Positions 47,079-57,156 of a DNA stretch of 64,000 nt are shown in pieces. This DNA is from Actinotalea sp. JY-7876 (GTDB taxonomy: Bacteria; Actinomycetota; Actinomycetes; Actinomycetales; Cellulomonadaceae): positions 1,178,001-1,242,000 of the forward strand of contig NZ_CP059493.1 in assembly GCF_014042015.1 (NCBI RefSeq), in the 5' to 3' direction. Under the pieces are notes generated by a model. That model was not told where the DNA came from and searched no databases. It was given only the letters and a program-made list of their open reading frames with translations. Position 1 is the first letter of the stretch; each line of letters starts with the position of its first letter. The position numbers and the translations under genes were made by a program.

Positions 47079-47176
47079 GGCGCCGGCCCGCCCACAGGTC
47101 CGAGGACACGCGTCCCGTCGAGGACGCCCACTGCCGCCGGTCGCGCGGCTGACCTGCGGGTCTGCCGGCCGTGACC

Positions 47177-47210
47177 GGCGTCGGACGGGCCTGCCAGCCC
47201 GCCCGACGCC
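47177..47210 (+). terminator. Strong hairpin between the ssuE-like gene and the monooxygenase gene
   Basis: GGCGTCGGACGGGC (47177-47190) pairs with GCCCGCCCGACGCC (47197-47210), 13 of 14 positions, loop CTGCCA. A second perfect 8-bp hairpin, CCCACCGG/CCGGTGGG (47212-47219, 47226-47233), follows at once. These may end the ssuE message or act as a second attenuator. Confidence 0.65.
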
Positions 47211-47285
47211 TCCCACCGGTTGCCGCCGGTGGGTACGCCGCACCCCGTCCGAGGACGAGGTGCTCTCCATCACGCAAGGAGAAGT

Positions 47286-48524
47286 ATGTCCATCACCACG
47301 AGCGAGGCGCTCCTCGCCTCACCCTGGGTCGGCAGCGACCGGCCCACCACACCCGAGGGCTGGGTCCGGCGCGCCGAGGAGGTCGCCGCGATCCTCGAGG
47401 TCGACGCGGTCGAGCGCGACCGTGCCCTGGCCACACCGCACGACGAGGTGCGCCTGCTGAAGCAGGCGGGCCTGGTCACCCTGCTCGGCCCGACGGCGCA
47501 GGGGGGCGCCGGGCAGAGCTGGGAGACCGCGTACCAGGTGATCCGACGCGTCGCCGAGGGCGACGGGTCCATCGGCCAGCTCCTCGGCTACCACTACCTG
47601 TGGTCGCAGCTGCCGGCGTTCTTCGGCACCGCGGAGCAGGCCGAGCAGATCATCGGGCAGGCGACCCGGGAGGGCTGGTTCTTCGGCGGTGCGGTGAACC
47701 CGCGCGACGCCGACCTCACGGCCGTCGACCTCGGGGACGACCTGTCCTTCTCCGGCCGGAAGACGTTCTCGACCGGTTCCAAGGTCTCCGACGTCACGTG
47801 GCTCGAGGCGGCCATCGCCGGTCACGAGGAGCACGTCTTCGCGCTCGCGCCGTCGGACCACGCGGGGCTCACGTTCCACGACGGCTGGGACGCGCTCGGT
47901 CAGCGCCTGACCGAGTCGGGCAGCGTGAGCATCGACGACGTGGTCCTGCCGTGGTCCGCGGCGCTCGGCTGGGTCGGCAAGGAGTTCCGCCCGCGCACGT
48001 ACAACACGCTCTGCCTGGTCGCGATCCAGCTCGTGTTCACGAACTTCTACCTGGGCATCGCGCAGGGAGGGCTGCGCACCGCCCTGGCCTACACGCGCGA
48101 GCGCACGCGGCCGTGGCCGTACGGCGGCGACGACCGGGAGCGCGCCGTCGACGAGCCGTACATCCTGGACGCCTACGGCGACCTGCAGTCGAAACTGTGG
48201 GCGGCCCAGGCGCTGGGGGACCGCGCCGGCCAGGCGCTCCAGGCGCTGCACGCCGAGCCCGACGCGCTCACGCCCCGGGCACGGGGCGAGGTGGCGGTCC
48301 TGGTCGCCGCAGCGAAGCAGCGCGCGGTCGACGTCGGCCTGGAGATCGGCACCCGGATCTACGAGGTCACGGGAGCGCGCGCGACGGCCAGCTCGGTGGG
48401 CCTCGATCGGTTCTGGCGCAACGTGCGCACGCACTCGCTGCACGACCCGGTCCCGTACAAGCGGCGCGAGGTCGGTGTCTTCGCGCTGCTCGACGAGGTG
48501 CCGGAGCCGACCTGGTACACGTGA
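47286..48524 (+). CDS. Acyl-CoA dehydrogenase-fold flavin monooxygenase (DszC/SfnB type)
   Basis: The 412-residue protein has the acyl-CoA dehydrogenase fold: helical N-domain with GLVTLLGPTAQGGAGQSWETAYQVIRRVAEGDGSIGQLLGYHYLW, middle beta domain with GWFFGGAVNPRDADLTAVD and FSGRKTFSTGSKVSDV, C-domain ending FWRNVRTHSLHDPVPYKRREVG. The catalytic Glu of true acyl-CoA dehydrogenases is not evident, and the C-terminal RTHSLHDP matches DszC/SfnB flavin monooxygenases in sulfur acquisition. AAGGAGAAG precedes ATG 47286. It likely oxidises a sulfone or thiophene-like substrate with reduced FMN from the neighbouring SsuE-like enzyme. Confidence 0.85.
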   Translation: MSITTSEALLASPWVGSDRPTTPEGWVRRAEEVAAILEVDAVERDRALATPHDEVRLLKQAGLVTLLGPTAQGGAGQSWETAYQVIRRVAEGDGSIGQLLGYHYLWSQLPAFFGTAEQAEQIIGQATREGWFFGGAVNPRDADLTAVDLGDDLSFSGRKTFSTGSKVSDVTWLEAAIAGHEEHVFALAPSDHAGLTFHDGWDALGQRLTESGSVSIDDVVLPWSAALGWVGKEFRPRTYNTLCLVAIQLVFTNFYLGIAQGGLRTALAYTRERTRPWPYGGDDRERAVDEPYILDAYGDLQSKLWAAQALGDRAGQALQALHAEPDALTPRARGEVAVLVAAAKQRAVDVGLEIGTRIYEVTGARATASSVGLDRFWRNVRTHSLHDPVPYKRREVGVFALLDEVPEPTWYT

Positions 48525-48560
48525 CCGCCGGAGCCTGACCGCCCCCGGGCCGACGCGGCC

Positions 48561-48611
48561 ACCGAGGTCGCCGTCCGGTACGCGCGGAGCGTGCCGGACG
48601 GCGACCTCGGT
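48561..48611. terminator. Bidirectional terminator, 23-bp stem
   Basis: The arms 48561-48583 and 48589-48611 pair over 23 bp with a single G-U and a 5-nt loop, between the convergent monooxygenase and TipA-like genes. It is the longest hairpin in the window. Confidence 0.85.
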
Positions 48612-48635
48612 CCGTGGGGGTGGCGCCGCGGCGCG

Positions 48636-49412
48636 TCACATGCGGGCGGCGTAGGAGTGCAGGGCGTCGCGCACGAAGGTGGCGCCCTCGATCCCGCCGT
48701 AGGTCGCCGCGAAGCGCTCGTCGCCGACGTACATGTCGGCCAGCCCGAGCAGGTACTCCTTGGCCGGCCCGCCGTGCCCGTGGCCGGGAGTGCCGGGCAC
48801 GCCGCTGAGCCAGTCGGCGTGCCGCCGCGCCAGCTCCTGCGCCTCGTCCGACGCCGGGTCGACGCCGCGGGCCGCCGCCTGCGCCCAGTCGCGCGCGAGC
48901 CGCGCGGCCCGCTCGCGCCAGACCTCCTGCTCGGCGGGCGTCATGCCGGTCCACCAGCGGTCGCCGGCCGCGTAGGCGTCCTTGCCCCACCGCTCCTCGA
49001 CCTCGTCGCGGTGCTGCGTGTGGTCGAACCCGTCGAACATGTCCTCGGCCATGAGTCGTCCTCCCTGTTCCAGTGCGGTGATGGTCCGTTCGACCGACGC
49101 CGCCTGGCGCGCCAGCCGGCGCTGCTCGGTCCGCAGCGCCCGGAGATGGTCGTGCAGCGCGGCGAGCGCGTCGCGCTCGTCCGCCAGTGCCCCCGCGATG
49201 GCGGGCAGCGACAGGCCCAGGTCCCGCAGGACCAGGATCCGCTGCAGCCGGACGAGGGCGTCGACGTCGTAGCGGCGGTAGCCGTTCGCGCCCACCCGGC
49301 TCGGCGGCAGCAGCCCGACGTCGTCGTAGTGCCGCAGGGTGCGGCTGGTGACGCCCGTCAGGCGGGCGATCTCCTGGATCGACCAGTCGGTCGTGCTCGG
49401 CGCGCTCCTCAC
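48636..49412 (-). CDS. MerR-family regulator with TipAS domain
   Basis: The 258-residue protein has a MerR winged helix (SIQEIARLTGVTSRTLRHYDDVGLLPPSRVGANGYRRYDVDALVRLQRI), a dimerisation coiled coil (about 80-120) and a C-terminal TipAS domain (MFDGFDHTQHRDEVEERWGKDAYAAGDRWWTGM... ERFAATYGG). TipAS domains bind thiopeptides and other lipophilic drugs. GTG 49412 has GGAGGAGG upstream. It probably controls its own gene and unidentified others. Confidence 0.9.
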   Translation of the reverse strand: MRSAPSTTDWSIQEIARLTGVTSRTLRHYDDVGLLPPSRVGANGYRRYDVDALVRLQRILVLRDLGLSLPAIAGALADERDALAALHDHLRALRTEQRRLARQAASVERTITALEQGGRLMAEDMFDGFDHTQHRDEVEERWGKDAYAAGDRWWTGMTPAEQEVWRERAARLARDWAQAAARGVDPASDEAQELARRHADWLSGVPGTPGHGHGGPAKEYLLGLADMYVGDERFAATYGGIEGATFVRDALHSYAARM

Positions 49413-49437
49413 GGTGTCCTCCTCCCGGACGGGACCG

Positions 49438-49468
49438 ACGCTAGAGGTTGACGCTACGTCAAGGTCAA
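49438..49468 (-). promoter_or_regulatory. MerR-type promoter and operator of the TipA-like gene
   Basis: On the minus strand TTGACC (49468-49463) and TAGCGT (49443-49438) are 19 bp apart, the lengthened spacer that MerR proteins correct. The spacer holds the palindrome TTGACG-TAG-CGTCAA (49462-49448). This strongly suggests autoregulation by DNA distortion. Confidence 0.8.
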
Positions 49469-49510
49469 CCGACGTCTCGACGGGCGCCGGGGGCCGAGTA
49501 GCATCGTGGG

Positions 49511-49745
49511 CACAGGCGTCGACCCGGCCATCACCGGCGAGCCTCCGGAAGAACAGGACGCGCGGCTCCCCGGGCGTCCCCAGTAGAACCGGACGGGTGG
49601 GCCCGTCACAGCCTTCACGAGCGGTCGACGTCGGCACACCCCCCGGGGCGGGCCACGGCGGCAAGCGGGGTGGTACCGCGGTGACCGGGAAGCCGGGAGT
49701 CGTCCTCGCAGGACTGGCAGCACGTCCGGCCTCCGGCCGGTGCGT
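49511..49745 (+). ncRNA. T-box riboswitch, isoleucine, ileS leader
   Basis: GTCGACCCGGCCATCACCGG forms the very short stem I with ATC as Ile specifier codon (49530-49532). It is followed by GAGCCTCCGGAAGAAC and by the T-box bulge motif AAGCGGGGTGGTACCGCGG (49663-49681). Actinobacterial ileS T-boxes of this shape act on translation, with uncharged tRNA-Ile freeing the ribosome-binding site. TAGCAT at 49499-49504 is the likely -10. A CCGGCC-TCC-GGCCGG hairpin lies just before the start region. Confidence 0.93.
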
Positions 49746-49766
49746 GACCCGACCGACGTACCGCCG

Positions 49767-52700
49767 ATGAGCATGGAGCACCCCGCGATGGCCTACCCCC
49801 TGCACCGCCCGGACGGCACCCCCGTGCCCGCGTCCCCGGACCTGCCGGCGCTCGAGAAGGACGTGCTGGCGTACTGGCAGCAGGACGGCACGTTCCAGGC
49901 CTCGATCGACCAGCGCGAGGCCGGCGAGCACGGGGCCAACGAGTTCGTCTTCTACGACGGACCGCCCTTCGCCAACGGTCTGCCCCACTACGGCCACCTG
50001 CTCACGGGCTACGCCAAGGACATCGTCGGCCGCTACCAGACGCAGCGCGGGCACCGCGTCGAGCGCCGCTTCGGCTGGGACACGCACGGCCTGCCCGCCG
50101 AGCTCGAGGCGGAGCGGGTCCTCGGCATCACGGACAAGGCCCAGATCGACGAGATGGGCATCGCGGAGTTCAACAAGGTCTGCCGCGAGTCCGTCCTGCG
50201 CTACACGGACGAGTGGCGGGACTACGTCACCCGCCAGGCGCGCTGGGTGGACTTCGAGCACGACTACAAGACGCTCGACACGACCTACATGGAGTCGGTC
50301 ATCTGGGCGTTCAAGCAGCTGTACGACAAGGGCCTGGCCTACGAGGGCTACCGCGTGCTGCCCTACTGCTGGCGCGACGAGACCCCGCTGTCCAACCACG
50401 AGCTCCGCATGGACGACGACGTGTACGCCCAGCGTCAGGACCCGGCGCTGACCGTCGGCGTCCGGCTCGAGACCGGCGACCTCGCGCTGCTGTGGACGAC
50501 GACGCCGTGGACGCTGCCCTCGAACCTCGCTCTCGCGGTCGGTCCCGACATCGACTACGTCCGGGTGTGCCCGGCCCCGGGCTCGCGGCTCGCGGGCGAG
50601 GTCGTCGTCCTCGCGGCGAGCCGGCTCTCCGCGTACGCGCGTGAGCTCGGCTCGGTCGACGAGGCCGCCGCGCCCGAGGAGCGGGCGACCGTGCTGGAGC
50701 ACGTGGCGGGTGCCTCGCTGGTCGGCCGCCGCTACACGCCCCCGTTCGGCTACTTCGCGCGGCACGCGAACGCGCACCAGGTGCTCGCCGGCGACTTCGT
50801 CACGACCGAGGACGGCACCGGCATCGTCCACCTCGCGCCCGCCTTCGGCGAGGACGACATGGCCGTGTGCGACGCCGCGGGCATCGCCCCCGTCGTGCCC
50901 GTCGACAGCAAGGGCCGCTTCACCGCCGAGGTCCGCGACTACGCGGGCGTGCAGGTCTTCGACGCCAACGCGCAGATCATCGCCGACCTCAAGGCCGGCA
51001 CGGGCCCGCTCGCCGAGGTCGCGGAGCCGCAGCGCGCCGTCGTCGTGCGGCACGAGACGTACGACCACTCCTACCCGCACTGCTGGCGCTGCCGGAACCC
51101 GCTGATCTACCGGGCGGTCTCGAGCTGGTTCGTGCGCGTGACCGAGTTCCGCGACCGGATGGTCGAGCTGAACCAGGAGATCTCCTGGGTGCCCGAGCAC
51201 ATCCGCGACGGCCAGTTCGGCAAGTGGCTCGCGGGCGCCCGCGACTGGTCGATCTCGCGCAACCGCTACTGGGGCACGCCGATCCCGGTGTGGGTCAGCG
51301 ACGACCCGGCGTACCCGCGCACCGACGTCTACGGCTCGATCGCGGACCTCGAGGCGGACTTCGGCGTCACGGTCACCGACCTGCACCGGCCGTTCATCGA
51401 CGAGCTCACGCGCCCGAACCCGGACGACCCGACGGGCGCCTCGACCATGCGGCGCATCCCCGACGTGCTCGACGTGTGGTTCGACTCGGGCTCGATGCCG
51501 TTCGCCCAGGTGCACTACCCGTTCGAGAACGCGGACTGGTTCGAGCACCACTACCCGGGCGACTTCATCACCGAGTACATCGGTCAGACGCGCGGCTGGT
51601 TCTACACGCTGCACGTGCTGGCGACGGCGCTGTTCGACCGGCCCGCGTTCCGCACGTCCGTCTCGCACGGCATCGTGCTGGGCTCGGACGGCCGCAAGAT
51701 GAGCAAGTCGCTGCGCAACTACCCGGACGTCTCCGAGGTCTTCGACCGCGACGGCTCGGACGCGATGCGCTGGTTCCTCATGGCCTCGCCCATCCTGCGC
51801 GGCGGCAACCTCGTGGTGACCGAGGAGGGCATCCGCGACGGCGTCCGCCAGGTCCTGCTGCCGCTGTGGAGCACCTGGTACTTCTTCACGCTCTACGCGG
51901 GTGCTGCCGGCGGCGGCGCCGGCTACACGGCCAAGGCCGTCGACGCCGAGCGGGTCGCGTCGCTGCCGCCCATGGACCGCTACCTGCTCGCGCGCACGCG
52001 CGACCTCGTCGCGACCGTCACGGGGCGCCTGGACGCGTACGACGTGCCCGGGGCGTGCGAGGCCGTGCGGGAGCACCTCGACGTGCTGACCAACTGGTAC
52101 GTGCGCACGCAGCGCGACCGCTTCTGGGCCGAGGACGCCGACGCCTTCGACACGCTGTGGACGGCGCTGGAGGTGCTCACCCGCGTCATGGCGCCGCTCG
52201 CGCCGCTGACGACGGAGGAGGTCTGGCGCGGTCTGACCGGCGGGCGCAGCGTGCATCTGACGGACTGGCCGGCGCGGTACGCGGTCGACGACGACGCCGC
52301 CACCTACGGCGACCCCGCCGGGGCCCACGCCGTCGCGGCCCGCGTCGAGACGGAGCCCGCGCTCGTCGCCGACCCCGAGCTCGTCGCCGCGATGGACGAA
52401 GTGCGCGAGGTCGTCTCCGTCGCGCTCGGCCTGCGCAAGGCGAACGGTATGCGCGTGCGCCAGCCGCTGCGCGAGATCGCCGTCGCGGTCGCGGACCCGG
52501 CCGCGCTCGAGCCGTACCGCGACCTCGTCGCGCGCGAGCTCAACGTCAAGCACCTCACGGTCGTCGACCTCGCGGAGGTCGGCCCCGAGGAGCTCGGCAT
52601 CACCTCCCGCCTGGCGGTCAACGCCCGCGCCGCGGGCCCCCGCCTGGGCCGTCGCGTCCAGGACGTCATCCGCGCGGCGCGCGCGGGGGAGTGGGAGCAG

Positions 52701-53114
52701 ACCGACGGCGCCGTCGTCGTCCGCACCCCGGACGGCCCGGTCCCGCTCGAGCCCGCCGAGTACGAGCTCACGACCGTCGTCGCCGAGGGTGCCGGCGCGG
52801 ACCGCGTCGCGGCCGTCCTGGCCGGCGGCGGCGTCGTGCTGCTGGACACCGCGCTCGACGACGACCTGCGTGCGGAGGGCTTCGCGCGCGACGTCGTGCG
52901 CGCGGTCCAGGACGAGCGCAAGGCCGCCGGGCTCCAGGTCTCGGACCGGATCCGGCTGTCGCTCACCGTCGCCGCGGAGCACGTGCCGGCCGTGGAGGCC
53001 CACCGCGCGATGATCGCGGAGGAGACGCTCGCGCTCGCGCTCGAGGTGGCCGCCGGCTCGCCCGAGGGCGTCGCCGACGTGCGGGTGGCGCGCGTGGACG
53101 GGGCGGACCGATGA
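49767..53114 (+). CDS. ileS: Isoleucyl-tRNA synthetase
   Basis: The 1,115-residue class I synthetase has HIGH as [10 protein letters not shown], an editing domain (about 195-400), KMSKS as [16 protein letters not shown] and a long C-terminal domain. [13 protein letters not shown] and the length are those of the IleS2-like group that tends to resist mupirocin. ATGs at 49767, 49773 and 49788 are in frame; the last has GGAG 9 nt upstream and starts [10 protein letters not shown], which matches the usual N-terminus, so it may be the true start. It is controlled by the T-box and overlaps folC by 4 bp. Confidence 0.95.
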   Translation: MSMEHPAMAYPLHRPDGTPVPASPDLPALEKDVLAYWQQDGTFQASIDQREAGEHGANEFVFYDGPPFANGLPHYGHLLTGYAKDIVGRYQTQRGHRVERRFGWDTHGLPAELEAERVLGITDKAQIDEMGIAEFNKVCRESVLRYTDEWRDYVTRQARWVDFEHDYKTLDTTYMESVIWAFKQLYDKGLAYEGYRVLPYCWRDETPLSNHELRMDDDVYAQRQDPALTVGVRLETGDLALLWTTTPWTLPSNLALAVGPDIDYVRVCPAPGSRLAGEVVVLAASRLSAYARELGSVDEAAAPEERATVLEHVAGASLVGRRYTPPFGYFARHANAHQVLAGDFVTTEDGTGIVHLAPAFGEDDMAVCDAAGIAPVVPVDSKGRFTAEVRDYAGVQVFDANAQIIADLKAGTGPLAEVAEPQRAVVVRHETYDHSYPHCWRCRNPLIYRAVSSWFVRVTEFRDRMVELNQEISWVPEHIRDGQFGKWLAGARDWSISRNRYWGTPIPVWVSDDPAYPRTDVYGSIADLEADFGVTVTDLHRPFIDELTRPNPDDPTGASTMRRIPDVLDVWFDSGSMPFAQVHYPFENADWFEHHYPGDFITEYIGQTRGWFYTLHVLATALFDRPAFRTSVSHGIVLGSDGRKMSKSLRNYPDVSEVFDRDGSDAMRWFLMASPILRGGNLVVTEEGIRDGVRQVLLPLWSTWYFFTLYAGAAGGGAGYTAKAVDAERVASLPPMDRYLLARTRDLVATVTGRLDAYDVPGACEAVREHLDVLTNWYVRTQRDRFWAEDADAFDTLWTALEVLTRVMAPLAPLTTEEVWRGLTGGRSVHLTDWPARYAVDDDAATYGDPAGAHAVAARVETEPALVADPELVAAMDEVREVVSVALGLRKANGMRVRQPLREIAVAVADPAALEPYRDLVARELNVKHLTVVDLAEVGPEELGITSRLAVNARAAGPRLGRRVQDVIRAARAGEWEQTDGAVVVRTPDGPVPLEPAEYELTTVVAEGAGADRVAAVLAGGGVVLLDTALDDDLRAEGFARDVVRAVQDERKAAGLQVSDRIRLSLTVAAEHVPAVEAHRAMIAEETLALALEVAAGSPEGVADVRVARVDGADR

Positions 53115-54466
53115 GCGGGCTCGGCGGCAGCGACGCGCTGCGCGAGGTCTACGCCGGCATCCTCGACCGGGCGCCGGAGCACGACTTCGAGCCCACGCTC
53201 GACCGCATGCGCGAGGTCTGCGACCTGCTCGGCAACCCCGAGCGGGCGTTCCGCGTCGTGCACGTGGGCGGCACCAACGGCAAGACGTCCACGAGCCGCA
53301 TGGTCGAGCGCCTGCTGCGCGAGCACGGGCTGCGCACCGGGCGGTTCACGAGCCCGCACCTGACGTCGGTCACCGAGCGCATCGCGATCGACGGCGAGCC
53401 GGTGAGCGAGGAGCGCTTCGTCGAGCTCTGGCAGGACGTCGCGCCGTACGTCCACATGGTCGACCAGCGCTCGCAGGCGGCGGGCGGGCCGCGGATGAGC
53501 TTCTTCGAGGTGCTCACCGTGATGGCGTTCGCGGCCTTCGCGGACGCTCCGGTCGACGTCGCCGTGATCGAGGTGGGCCTCGGCGGGGACTGGGACTCGA
53601 CCAACGTGGTGCAGTCCGACGTCGCCGTCATCACGCCGATCTCCTACGACCACGAGCGCTGGCTCGGGCACGACCTCGTCGACATCGCGGGCGTCAAGGC
53701 CGGCATCGTCAAGGAGGGGTCGACCCTCGTCCTGGCGCAGCAGCGCGAGGAGGCGGAGGGCGTCGTGCTCGCGGCCGCCGCGGAGCGGGGCGCGCGCGTG
53801 CTGCGCGAGGGCGTCGACCTCGAGGTCGTGGAGCGCCAGGTCGCCGTCGGCGGCCAGCTCGTGGTGCTGCGGACCGCGGCTGCCGTCTACGCGGACATCT
53901 TCCTGCCGCTGCACGGCGCCCACCAGGCGCACAACGCCCTGCTCGCCCTGACGGCGGTCGAGGTGCTGCTGCGCGACGGCGGCGCGCTCGCGGGTCCGAC
54001 CGTCGAGGCCGCGTTCGCGGGCATGGACTCGCCGGGGCGGCTCGAGGTGGTCCGCACGTCGCCGACCGTCCTGGTCGACGCGGCGCACAACCCCGCCGGC
54101 ATCGAGGCCCTCTCGCTCGGTGTCCAGGAGGCGTTCGCGTTCGCGCGGCTGGTCGGTGTCGTCGGCGTGCTCGACGACAAGGACGCCGAGCAGATCCTCG
54201 CGGGCCTCGAGCCGCTCCTGGACGAGGTCGTGGTCTCGCGCTCGAGCAGCCCGCGCGCGACCGACGTCGAGGAGCTCGCGGAGGTCGCGCGCGAGGTCTT
54301 CGGCGAGGACCGCGTGCACGTCGCCGAGCGCCTCGACGAGGCCGTCTCGCTCGCGGCCGAGCTGTCCGAGGCCGGCACGGACGGCTCGCCGACGGGCGCG
54401 GGCGTGCTCGTCACCGGCTCGGTCACCATGGCGGCGGAGGCGCGGATCCTGTTCGGCCGCGGCTGA
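53111..54466 (+). CDS. folC: Folylpolyglutamate/dihydrofolate synthase
   Basis: The 451-residue Mur-ligase-type enzyme has the ATP loop [14 protein letters not shown], the substrate segment [31 protein letters not shown] and the C-domain [15 protein letters not shown]. It glutamylates folates and can make dihydrofolate. It starts 4 bp inside the ileS stop (ATGA), so translation is coupled to the T-box-controlled ileS. In many actinobacteria DUF4233 and ndk follow directly; here they are displaced. Confidence 0.94.
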   Translation: MSGLGGSDALREVYAGILDRAPEHDFEPTLDRMREVCDLLGNPERAFRVVHVGGTNGKTSTSRMVERLLREHGLRTGRFTSPHLTSVTERIAIDGEPVSEERFVELWQDVAPYVHMVDQRSQAAGGPRMSFFEVLTVMAFAAFADAPVDVAVIEVGLGGDWDSTNVVQSDVAVITPISYDHERWLGHDLVDIAGVKAGIVKEGSTLVLAQQREEAEGVVLAAAAERGARVLREGVDLEVVERQVAVGGQLVVLRTAAAVYADIFLPLHGAHQAHNALLALTAVEVLLRDGGALAGPTVEAAFAGMDSPGRLEVVRTSPTVLVDAAHNPAGIEALSLGVQEAFAFARLVGVVGVLDDKDAEQILAGLEPLLDEVVVSRSSSPRATDVEELAEVAREVFGEDRVHVAERLDEAVSLAAELSEAGTDGSPTGAGVLVTGSVTMAAEARILFGRG

Positions 54467-54477
54467 CGCCCGCGCCC

Positions 54478-54542
54478 GTGCACGGATGTGCACACCTGGT
54501 GCACGCGTATCCCTTGACCGCCCCGGGGCGGCGTTCGATGCT
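54478..54542 (+). promoter_or_regulatory. dhaK promoter with phased GTGCAC operator repeats
   Basis: GTGCAC occurs at 54478-54483, 54488-54493 and 54499-54504, spaced 10 and 11 bp so the sites face the same side of the helix. TTGACC (54514-54519) and GATGCT (54537-54542) follow with a 17-bp spacer. A regulator binding the repeats upstream of the -35 would be placed to activate. No regulator gene is adjacent. Confidence 0.55.
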
Positions 54543-54633
54543 GGCCTGACGGGGGCAACGGCGTCCCCGCACAGCTCCGGGGGCGCGCGACGACGGCGCC
54601 GCGCGTCGCCGGGCCGACGACCGGAGACGCGGG

Positions 54634-55629
54634 ATGAAGAAGCTGATCAACGACCCGGCGCGCGTGGTGGAGGAGTCGGTCGAGGGCTTCGGCCTCGCGC
54701 ACGCGGACCTCGTGCGAGTCCACACCGACCCGCTCTTCGTGGTCCGCGCCGGTGCGCCGGTGCACGGCAAGGTCGGCCTCGTCAGCGGCGGGGGCAGCGG
54801 CCACGAGCCGCTGCACGCCGGCTTCGTCGGCGTCGGGATGCTCGACGCGGCCGTGCCCGGCGCGATGTTCACCTCGCCGACGCCGGACGCCATCGCGCCG
54901 GCGACGACCGCCGTCGACGGCGGCGCCGGGGTGCTGCACATCGTCAAGAACTACACAGGTGACGTGCTCAACTTCGAGACGGCCGCCGAGCTGGCCGAGG
55001 CCGAGGGCGTCGAGGTCCGGACGGTCGTCGTCGACGACGACGTCGCGGTCGAGGACTCCACGTACACGGCGGGTCGCCGCGGCGTCGCCGGGACGCTCGC
55101 CGTGGAGAAGATCGCCGGCGCGGCCGCCGAGCGGGGCGACGACCTCGCGGGCGTCGCGACCGTCGCCGAGCGCGTCGTCGCGTCCGTCCGCTCGATGGGC
55201 GTCGCGCTGGCGGCCGGGACGGTCCCGCACGCCGGCACCCCGAGCTTCGAGCTCACGGACCAGGAGATCGAGATCGGGATCGGCATCCACGGCGAGCCGG
55301 GTCGGCGCCGCATCCCGATGGCGAGCGCCGACGAGATCACCGAGCTGCTCACGACGCCGGTCATGGACGACCTCGCGGTCGCGCGCGGCGACCGGGTGCT
55401 GCTGCTGGTCAACGGCATGGGCGGGACGCCGCTGTCCGAGCTCTACGTCGTCTACCGCGCCGCCCGGCGCCTGCTCGAGGCGCGCGGCGCGGAGGTGACG
55501 CGCTCGCTCGTCGGCAGCTACGTCACGTCGCTCGAGATGCAGGGCGCGTCGGTGACCGTGCTGCGCCTGGACGACGAGCTCACGGAGCTGTGGGACGCGC
55601 CGGTGATGACGCCGGCCCTGCGCTGGTGA
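54634..55629 (+). CDS. dhaK: PTS-dependent dihydroxyacetone kinase subunit DhaK
   Basis: The 331-residue protein has the Dha-binding region [27 protein letters not shown], the [22 protein letters not shown] segment and [13 protein letters not shown], where His forms the hemiaminal with dihydroxyacetone. DhaK holds substrate while DhaL supplies ADP-bound phosphate. It begins the dhaK-dhaL-dhaM set. Confidence 0.95.
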   Translation: MKKLINDPARVVEESVEGFGLAHADLVRVHTDPLFVVRAGAPVHGKVGLVSGGGSGHEPLHAGFVGVGMLDAAVPGAMFTSPTPDAIAPATTAVDGGAGVLHIVKNYTGDVLNFETAAELAEAEGVEVRTVVVDDDVAVEDSTYTAGRRGVAGTLAVEKIAGAAAERGDDLAGVATVAERVVASVRSMGVALAAGTVPHAGTPSFELTDQEIEIGIGIHGEPGRRRIPMASADEITELLTTPVMDDLAVARGDRVLLLVNGMGGTPLSELYVVYRAARRLLEARGAEVTRSLVGSYVTSLEMQGASVTVLRLDDELTELWDAPVMTPALRW

Positions 55630-55771
55630 GGCCGGCCCAGGGTGCGCGCGGGTCGTGACTCGATCGTGACCTGGCGTGCCGTGCGGCCGCCGGTCGCGTG
55701 GCAGGCTGGCGGGTGAGGGGGCCGAAGGCGAACGAGCGGGCGGTACGACACGACCGCGGGCAGGAGGCGAC

Positions 55772-56410
55772 ATGGGTCTGGACGCGGCGTGGGCGCAGGA
55801 GTGGGTGCGACGGACGGCGGACACCGTCGCCGAGCACCGCGCCGAGCTGAGCGAGCTCGACCGGCAGATCGGCGACGGCGACCACGGCGAGAACCTGAGC
55901 CGCGGGTTCACCGCGGTGGTCAAGCGCCTGGACGAGCTCCCCGAGCCGCCCGCCCAGGTGGGTGACGTGCTCAAGCTCGTCGCGACGACCCTCATGTCCA
56001 CGGTCGGCGGCGCGGCCGGCCCGCTCTACGGCACCGCGTACCTGCGGGCCGCCAAGGTGACGGGCCTCGACGAGCTCGACGCCGGCGCCGTCGTCGCGAT
56101 GGTCGAGGCGGGTCTCGAGGGCATCGTCGCGCGCGGCAAGGCCCAGCCCGGCGAGAAGACGATGGTGGACGCGTGGACGCCCGCCGCCGCCGCCGCGCAG
56201 GCCGCGGCCGCCGAGGGGGCCGACCCCGCCCGGGTGCTCGAGGCCGCGGCCGCCGCCGCGGAGGAGGGCGCCGTGGCCACCGACCCGCTCGTGGCGACCA
56301 AGGGCCGCGCCAGCTACCTCGGGGAGCGCAGCGCCGGGCACCGCGACCCGGGCGCCGCGTCGTCCGCCCTGCTGCTGCGGGCCGCCGCGCAGGCAGCAGC
56401 CTCCCGATGA
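55772..56410 (+). CDS. dhaL: Dihydroxyacetone kinase ADP-binding subunit DhaL
   Basis: The 212-residue protein has the Mg-ADP-binding Asp motif IGDGDHGENLSRGF, STVGGAAGPLYGTAYLRA and PGEKTMVDAWTPA. AGGAGG precedes ATG 55772. ADP bound here is re-phosphorylated by DhaM. It is 142 bp after dhaK and overlaps dhaM by 4 bp. Confidence 0.95.
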   Translation: MGLDAAWAQEWVRRTADTVAEHRAELSELDRQIGDGDHGENLSRGFTAVVKRLDELPEPPAQVGDVLKLVATTLMSTVGGAAGPLYGTAYLRAAKVTGLDELDAGAVVAMVEAGLEGIVARGKAQPGEKTMVDAWTPAAAAAQAAAAEGADPARVLEAAAAAAEEGAVATDPLVATKGRASYLGERSAGHRDPGAASSALLLRAAAQAAASR

Positions 56411-57126
56411 CCGTCGCCCTCGTGCTCGTCTCGCACTCGGCCCAGGTGGCCGAGGGCACCGCCCGGCTCGCCGGCCAGATGGCGCCCGACGTCAGGCTGG
56501 TGCCGGCCGGGGGAGTGCCGGTGGAGGGCCAGGACGAGCTCGGCACGAGCCACGACCGCGTGCTCGAGGCGATCACGGCCGCGCTCGCGGACGACGGCGT
56601 CGTGGTCCTGACCGACCTGGGCTCGGCCGTCCTGACCACCGAGGGCGCGCTCGAGTGGCTGGAGGACGACGAGCGCGCGCGCGTCCGGACGCCCGACGCG
56701 CCGTTCGTCGAGGGCGCCGTCGCAGCGGCCGTCGCGGCGCAGCAGGGCGGCGACGTCGACGCCGTCGCCCGGGCGGCGCAAGAGGCCGGCGGGGCGCCGG
56801 AGGCGGCGAGCCGGGGCACGCCCGGCGGCGGTGGTGCTGGCGAGGACGCAGCAGGCGGCGCGGCGGACGACGTCGTGCGCGCGACGGTCGTCGTGCGCAA
56901 CCGTCAGGGGCTGCACGCGCGCCCCGCCGCGCTCCTCGCGCGGCGGGTCGCCGACCTCGGCGTGCCCGTGCGGGTCGGCGGCGCGGACGGCACGAGCGTG
57001 CTCGCGCTCATGGCGCTGGGCGCGGTCGCGGGCGACGAGCTGACCGTCGAGGCGTCCGGCCCGCGGGCGCAGGAGGCGGTCGACACCGTGGTCGAGATGG
57101 TCACGGAGGGCTTCGGCGAGGCCTGA
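56407..57126 (+). CDS. dhaM: PTS phosphotransferase subunit DhaM with fused HPr domain
   Basis: The 239-residue protein has an EIIA-Man-like DhaM domain (LVLVSHSAQVAEGTARLAGQM with the phosphorylated His10, and LTDLGSAVLTTEGALEWL), an Ala/Gly-rich linker (about 115-155) and a C-terminal HPr domain (VVVRNRQGLHARPAALLARRV with the active His). The fused HPr lets phosphate from enzyme I pass straight to DhaM; no enzyme I domain is attached, so enzyme I must be elsewhere. Confidence 0.93.
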   Translation: MTVALVLVSHSAQVAEGTARLAGQMAPDVRLVPAGGVPVEGQDELGTSHDRVLEAITAALADDGVVVLTDLGSAVLTTEGALEWLEDDERARVRTPDAPFVEGAVAAAVAAQQGGDVDAVARAAQEAGGAPEAASRGTPGGGGAGEDAAGGAADDVVRATVVVRNRQGLHARPAALLARRVADLGVPVRVGGADGTSVLALMALGAVAGDELTVEASGPRAQEAVDTVVEMVTEGFGEA

Positions 57127-57156
57127 CGCGGACGTGGCCAGTCCCTGATCGGTGCA

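Noticed and set aside
48636-53003. 1,455-codon open frame on the minus strand opposite ileS
   Set aside because: Only its last about 258 codons are the real TipA-like regulator. The rest is antisense to ileS, of low complexity (Arg, Val, Asp, Gly), and arises from the lack of stops at high GC.
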